In this document: one piece after another, positions 62,698 to 64,000 of the stretch | Position numbering within the stretch: the stretch's first letter is position 1 | Layout: the number at the start of each line of letters is the position of its first letter | Source: Pedobacter sp. MC2016-24 | GTDB taxonomy: Bacteria > Bacteroidota > Bacteroidia > Sphingobacteriales > Sphingobacteriaceae | Length of the DNA stretch: 64,000 bases | NCBI RefSeq assembly: GCF_015223055.1 | Contig: NZ_JADFBX010000009.1 | Coordinates: 62,001 to 126,000, forward strand | Reading direction: 5' to 3' | Position numbers and translations under genes: made by a program | The notes under the pieces: generated by a model | What the model saw: the letters and a program-made list of their open reading frames with translations, nothing else | The model's database searches: none | Told to the model about the DNA's origin: nothing

Positions 62698-64000
62698 ATG
62701 ATACGAAAAGTTAGCTTTATATGTTGCTTATTGAGTTTTTTTGTGCCGATAATGTCACCAGCTCAGTCTCACTATCCCGGTCAGCACAAAGGAAAATTTG
62801 CCATTGAAGATAAATTAAAGCCTGCAGTTTACAGTTTTGACCTGGATGCCGTTCGATTGCTGGACAGTCGCTTCAGGCAAAACATGGAACGCGAGCAAAA
62901 ATGGCTGGCAACTATTGATACAAAACGTTTGTTACATAGTTTTAGAACCAATGCCGGCATCTATGACGCGAATGAGGGGGGATATTTTGAGATTAAAAAA
63001 CTCGCAGGCTGGGAATCGCTGGACTGTGAACTGCGCGGCCATTCCACGGGACACATATTATCGGGTCTGGCTTTACTATACGCCTCAACAGGGGATAATC
63101 AGTACAAAATCAAAGCAGATAGTTTGGTAGGTGGTCTGGCAGAGGTGCAGCAGGTGTTAAACCAAAGCGGCTATCTAAGTGCTTTTCCGCAGGAACTGAT
63201 CAACAGGAATATGCAGGGAAAACGAGTTTGGGCTCCCTGGTATACTTTGCATAAAATCTATAGTGGTTTGATTGATCAGTATTTGTATTGCGATAATCAA
63301 CTCGCGCTCGAAGTGGTAAAAAAAATGGCTTCATGGGCTTATCATAAACTACAGGTGGTAACGCCTCAACAACGTAGCCTCATGTTACGAAATGAGTTTG
63401 GCGGGATCAATGAATCATTTTATAATCTTTACGCTATTACTGGTAATCCTGAGGATAAATGGCTGGCAGAGTTTTTTTATCATAACGAAATGCTGGACCC
63501 ACTGAAAGAGGGTAAAGACATTCTCGAAAAAAAGCATGCCAACACCTATATTCCTAAATTGATAGGCCTGAGCCGCGATTATGAAATAGAAGGGAAGGGT
63601 GATGGCGATAAAATTGCCAGTTTCTTTTGGGAAACGGTTAATAGTCACCATTCCTTTGCTACCGGTAGCAATAGTGATAAAGAAAAATTCTTTAAGCCGG
63701 ACCATCAGTCGGCCCATTTAACCGGGTATACGGGTGAAAGCTGTAACGTTTACAATATGCTCAAATTGAGCAGACACTTATTTTCGCATACTGCCGATGT
63801 TAAATACGCAGATTATTACGAAAAGGCGCTATACAATCACATTTTAGGGCAGCAGGATCCAGAAACGGGAATGATTGCCTACTTTTTACCTATGCTTCCT
63901 GGGGCACATAAAGTTTACAGCACGCCTGATAGTTCATTCTGGTGTTGCGTAGGTAGTGGCTTTGAAAATCAAGCGAAATATGGTGAAGCTATTTATTACC
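62698..64000 (+). CDS. GH127 family glycoside hydrolase (beta-L-arabinofuranosidase-like), cut by window end
   Basis: At least 434 codons, open to the window end. Signal peptide (IRKVSFICCLLSFFVPIMSPAQ), then the GH127/DUF1680 pattern: STGHILSGLALLYASTGD, ESCNVYNMLKLSRHL and SSFWCCVGSGFENQAKYG. In HypBA1 the zinc ligands and nucleophile are Glu, Cys and a Cys-Cys pair, matching ESC and WCC here. It starts 8 nt after the small protein copy 2. The substrate is likely arabinose-containing glycan. Confidence 0.88.
   Translation, partial: MIRKVSFICCLLSFFVPIMSPAQSHYPGQHKGKFAIEDKLKPAVYSFDLDAVRLLDSRFRQNMEREQKWLATIDTKRLLHSFRTNAGIYDANEGGYFEIKKLAGWESLDCELRGHSTGHILSGLALLYASTGDNQYKIKADSLVGGLAEVQQVLNQSGYLSAFPQELINRNMQGKRVWAPWYTLHKIYSGLIDQYLYCDNQLALEVVKKMASWAYHKLQVVTPQQRSLMLRNEFGGINESFYNLYAITGNPEDKWLAEFFYHNEMLDPLKEGKDILEKKHANTYIPKLIGLSRDYEIEGKGDGDKIASFFWETVNSHHSFATGSNSDKEKFFKPDHQSAHLTGYTGESCNVYNMLKLSRHLFSHTADVKYADYYEKALYNHILGQQDPETGMIAYFLPMLPGAHKVYSTPDSSFWCCVGSGFENQAKYGEAIYY

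Overview
The window looks like a chromosomal segment from a Bacteroidota organism of the Pedobacter / Sphingobacteriaceae type. The evidence is a MoxR-DUF58-BatA/B/C/D/E operon, Bacteroidota-style promoters (TAnnTTTG -7 box), few Shine-Dalgarno sites, a GH127 glycosidase behind an ECF sigma factor, and moderate-to-low GC. All calls come from reading the sequence and from remembered family features; no database search was run.

Layout. (1) 1-14.9 kb is core-like: the Bat operon (2-7701), an SGNH hydrolase, a DUF3298-type lipoprotein, a small membrane protein, an esterase, a trypsin-like/PDZ protease and two small hypothetical genes. (2) At about 15.1 kb lies what looks like the 3' end of a tRNA followed by its terminator, read on the minus strand. 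This is a plausible attachment-site scar, and accessory and decaying DNA begins here: a frameshifted DKNYY-type gene and a multiply broken S41 peptidase. (3) 17.6-32.7 kb is a defence-rich island. One minus-strand operon encodes a Cap4/DUF4297-like nuclease, an SMC/Rad50-like ATPase with a CxxC hook, and a protein with HslV/proteasome-like features. A second minus-strand operon encodes a GNAT-PIN fusion, an ASCH protein and a NACHT NTPase. Between them are a SatD-family gene and a small membrane protein, preceded by three 17-bp palindromes spaced exactly 29 bp apart. A HEPN-like orphan gene follows. Two diverged 67-69 bp direct repeats bracket 23.6-32.7 kb. (4) 33-41.8 kb is mixed: an SH3 protein, a membrane protein, a broken GAF-PAS gene, a response regulator, a glycolipid-binding-domain protein, an XRE regulator and a TetR-HXXEE operon with an operator inside its promoter. 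It ends in a gene graveyard: truncated crp, a broken second copy of the HEPN-like gene, two AraC tails and an IS-end remnant. (5) 41.8-59.1 kb is a sulfur-oxidation and efflux island. A Crp/Fnr regulator is followed by a TauE-like exporter, two metallo-beta-lactamase/rhodanese fusions, a split YeeE/YedE transporter, DUF983, DUF2892, a sulfide:quinone-reductase-like enzyme, a TsdA-like dihaem cytochrome, a DsrE protein, a SoxB-like phosphoesterase, an RND efflux set and a TlpA thioredoxin. (6) 59.2-60.9 kb is a dead ISL3-family element. (7) 61.3-64 kb holds an ECF sigma factor, two tandem related small proteins and the start of a GH127 enzyme that runs off the window.

How the parts work together. 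The Crp/Fnr protein at 41858 probably activates three sulfur transcription units, because three copies of GTGAC-N4-GTCAC sit at the same distance from three -7 boxes. That regulon would couple thiosulfate/sulfide uptake, oxidation of sulfide and persulfide, and electron transfer through the dihaem cytochrome. The most promising undescribed material is the pair of defence-like operons, especially nuclease/ATPase/Ntn-like (19131-23215) and GNAT-PIN/ASCH/NACHT (25958-30557).
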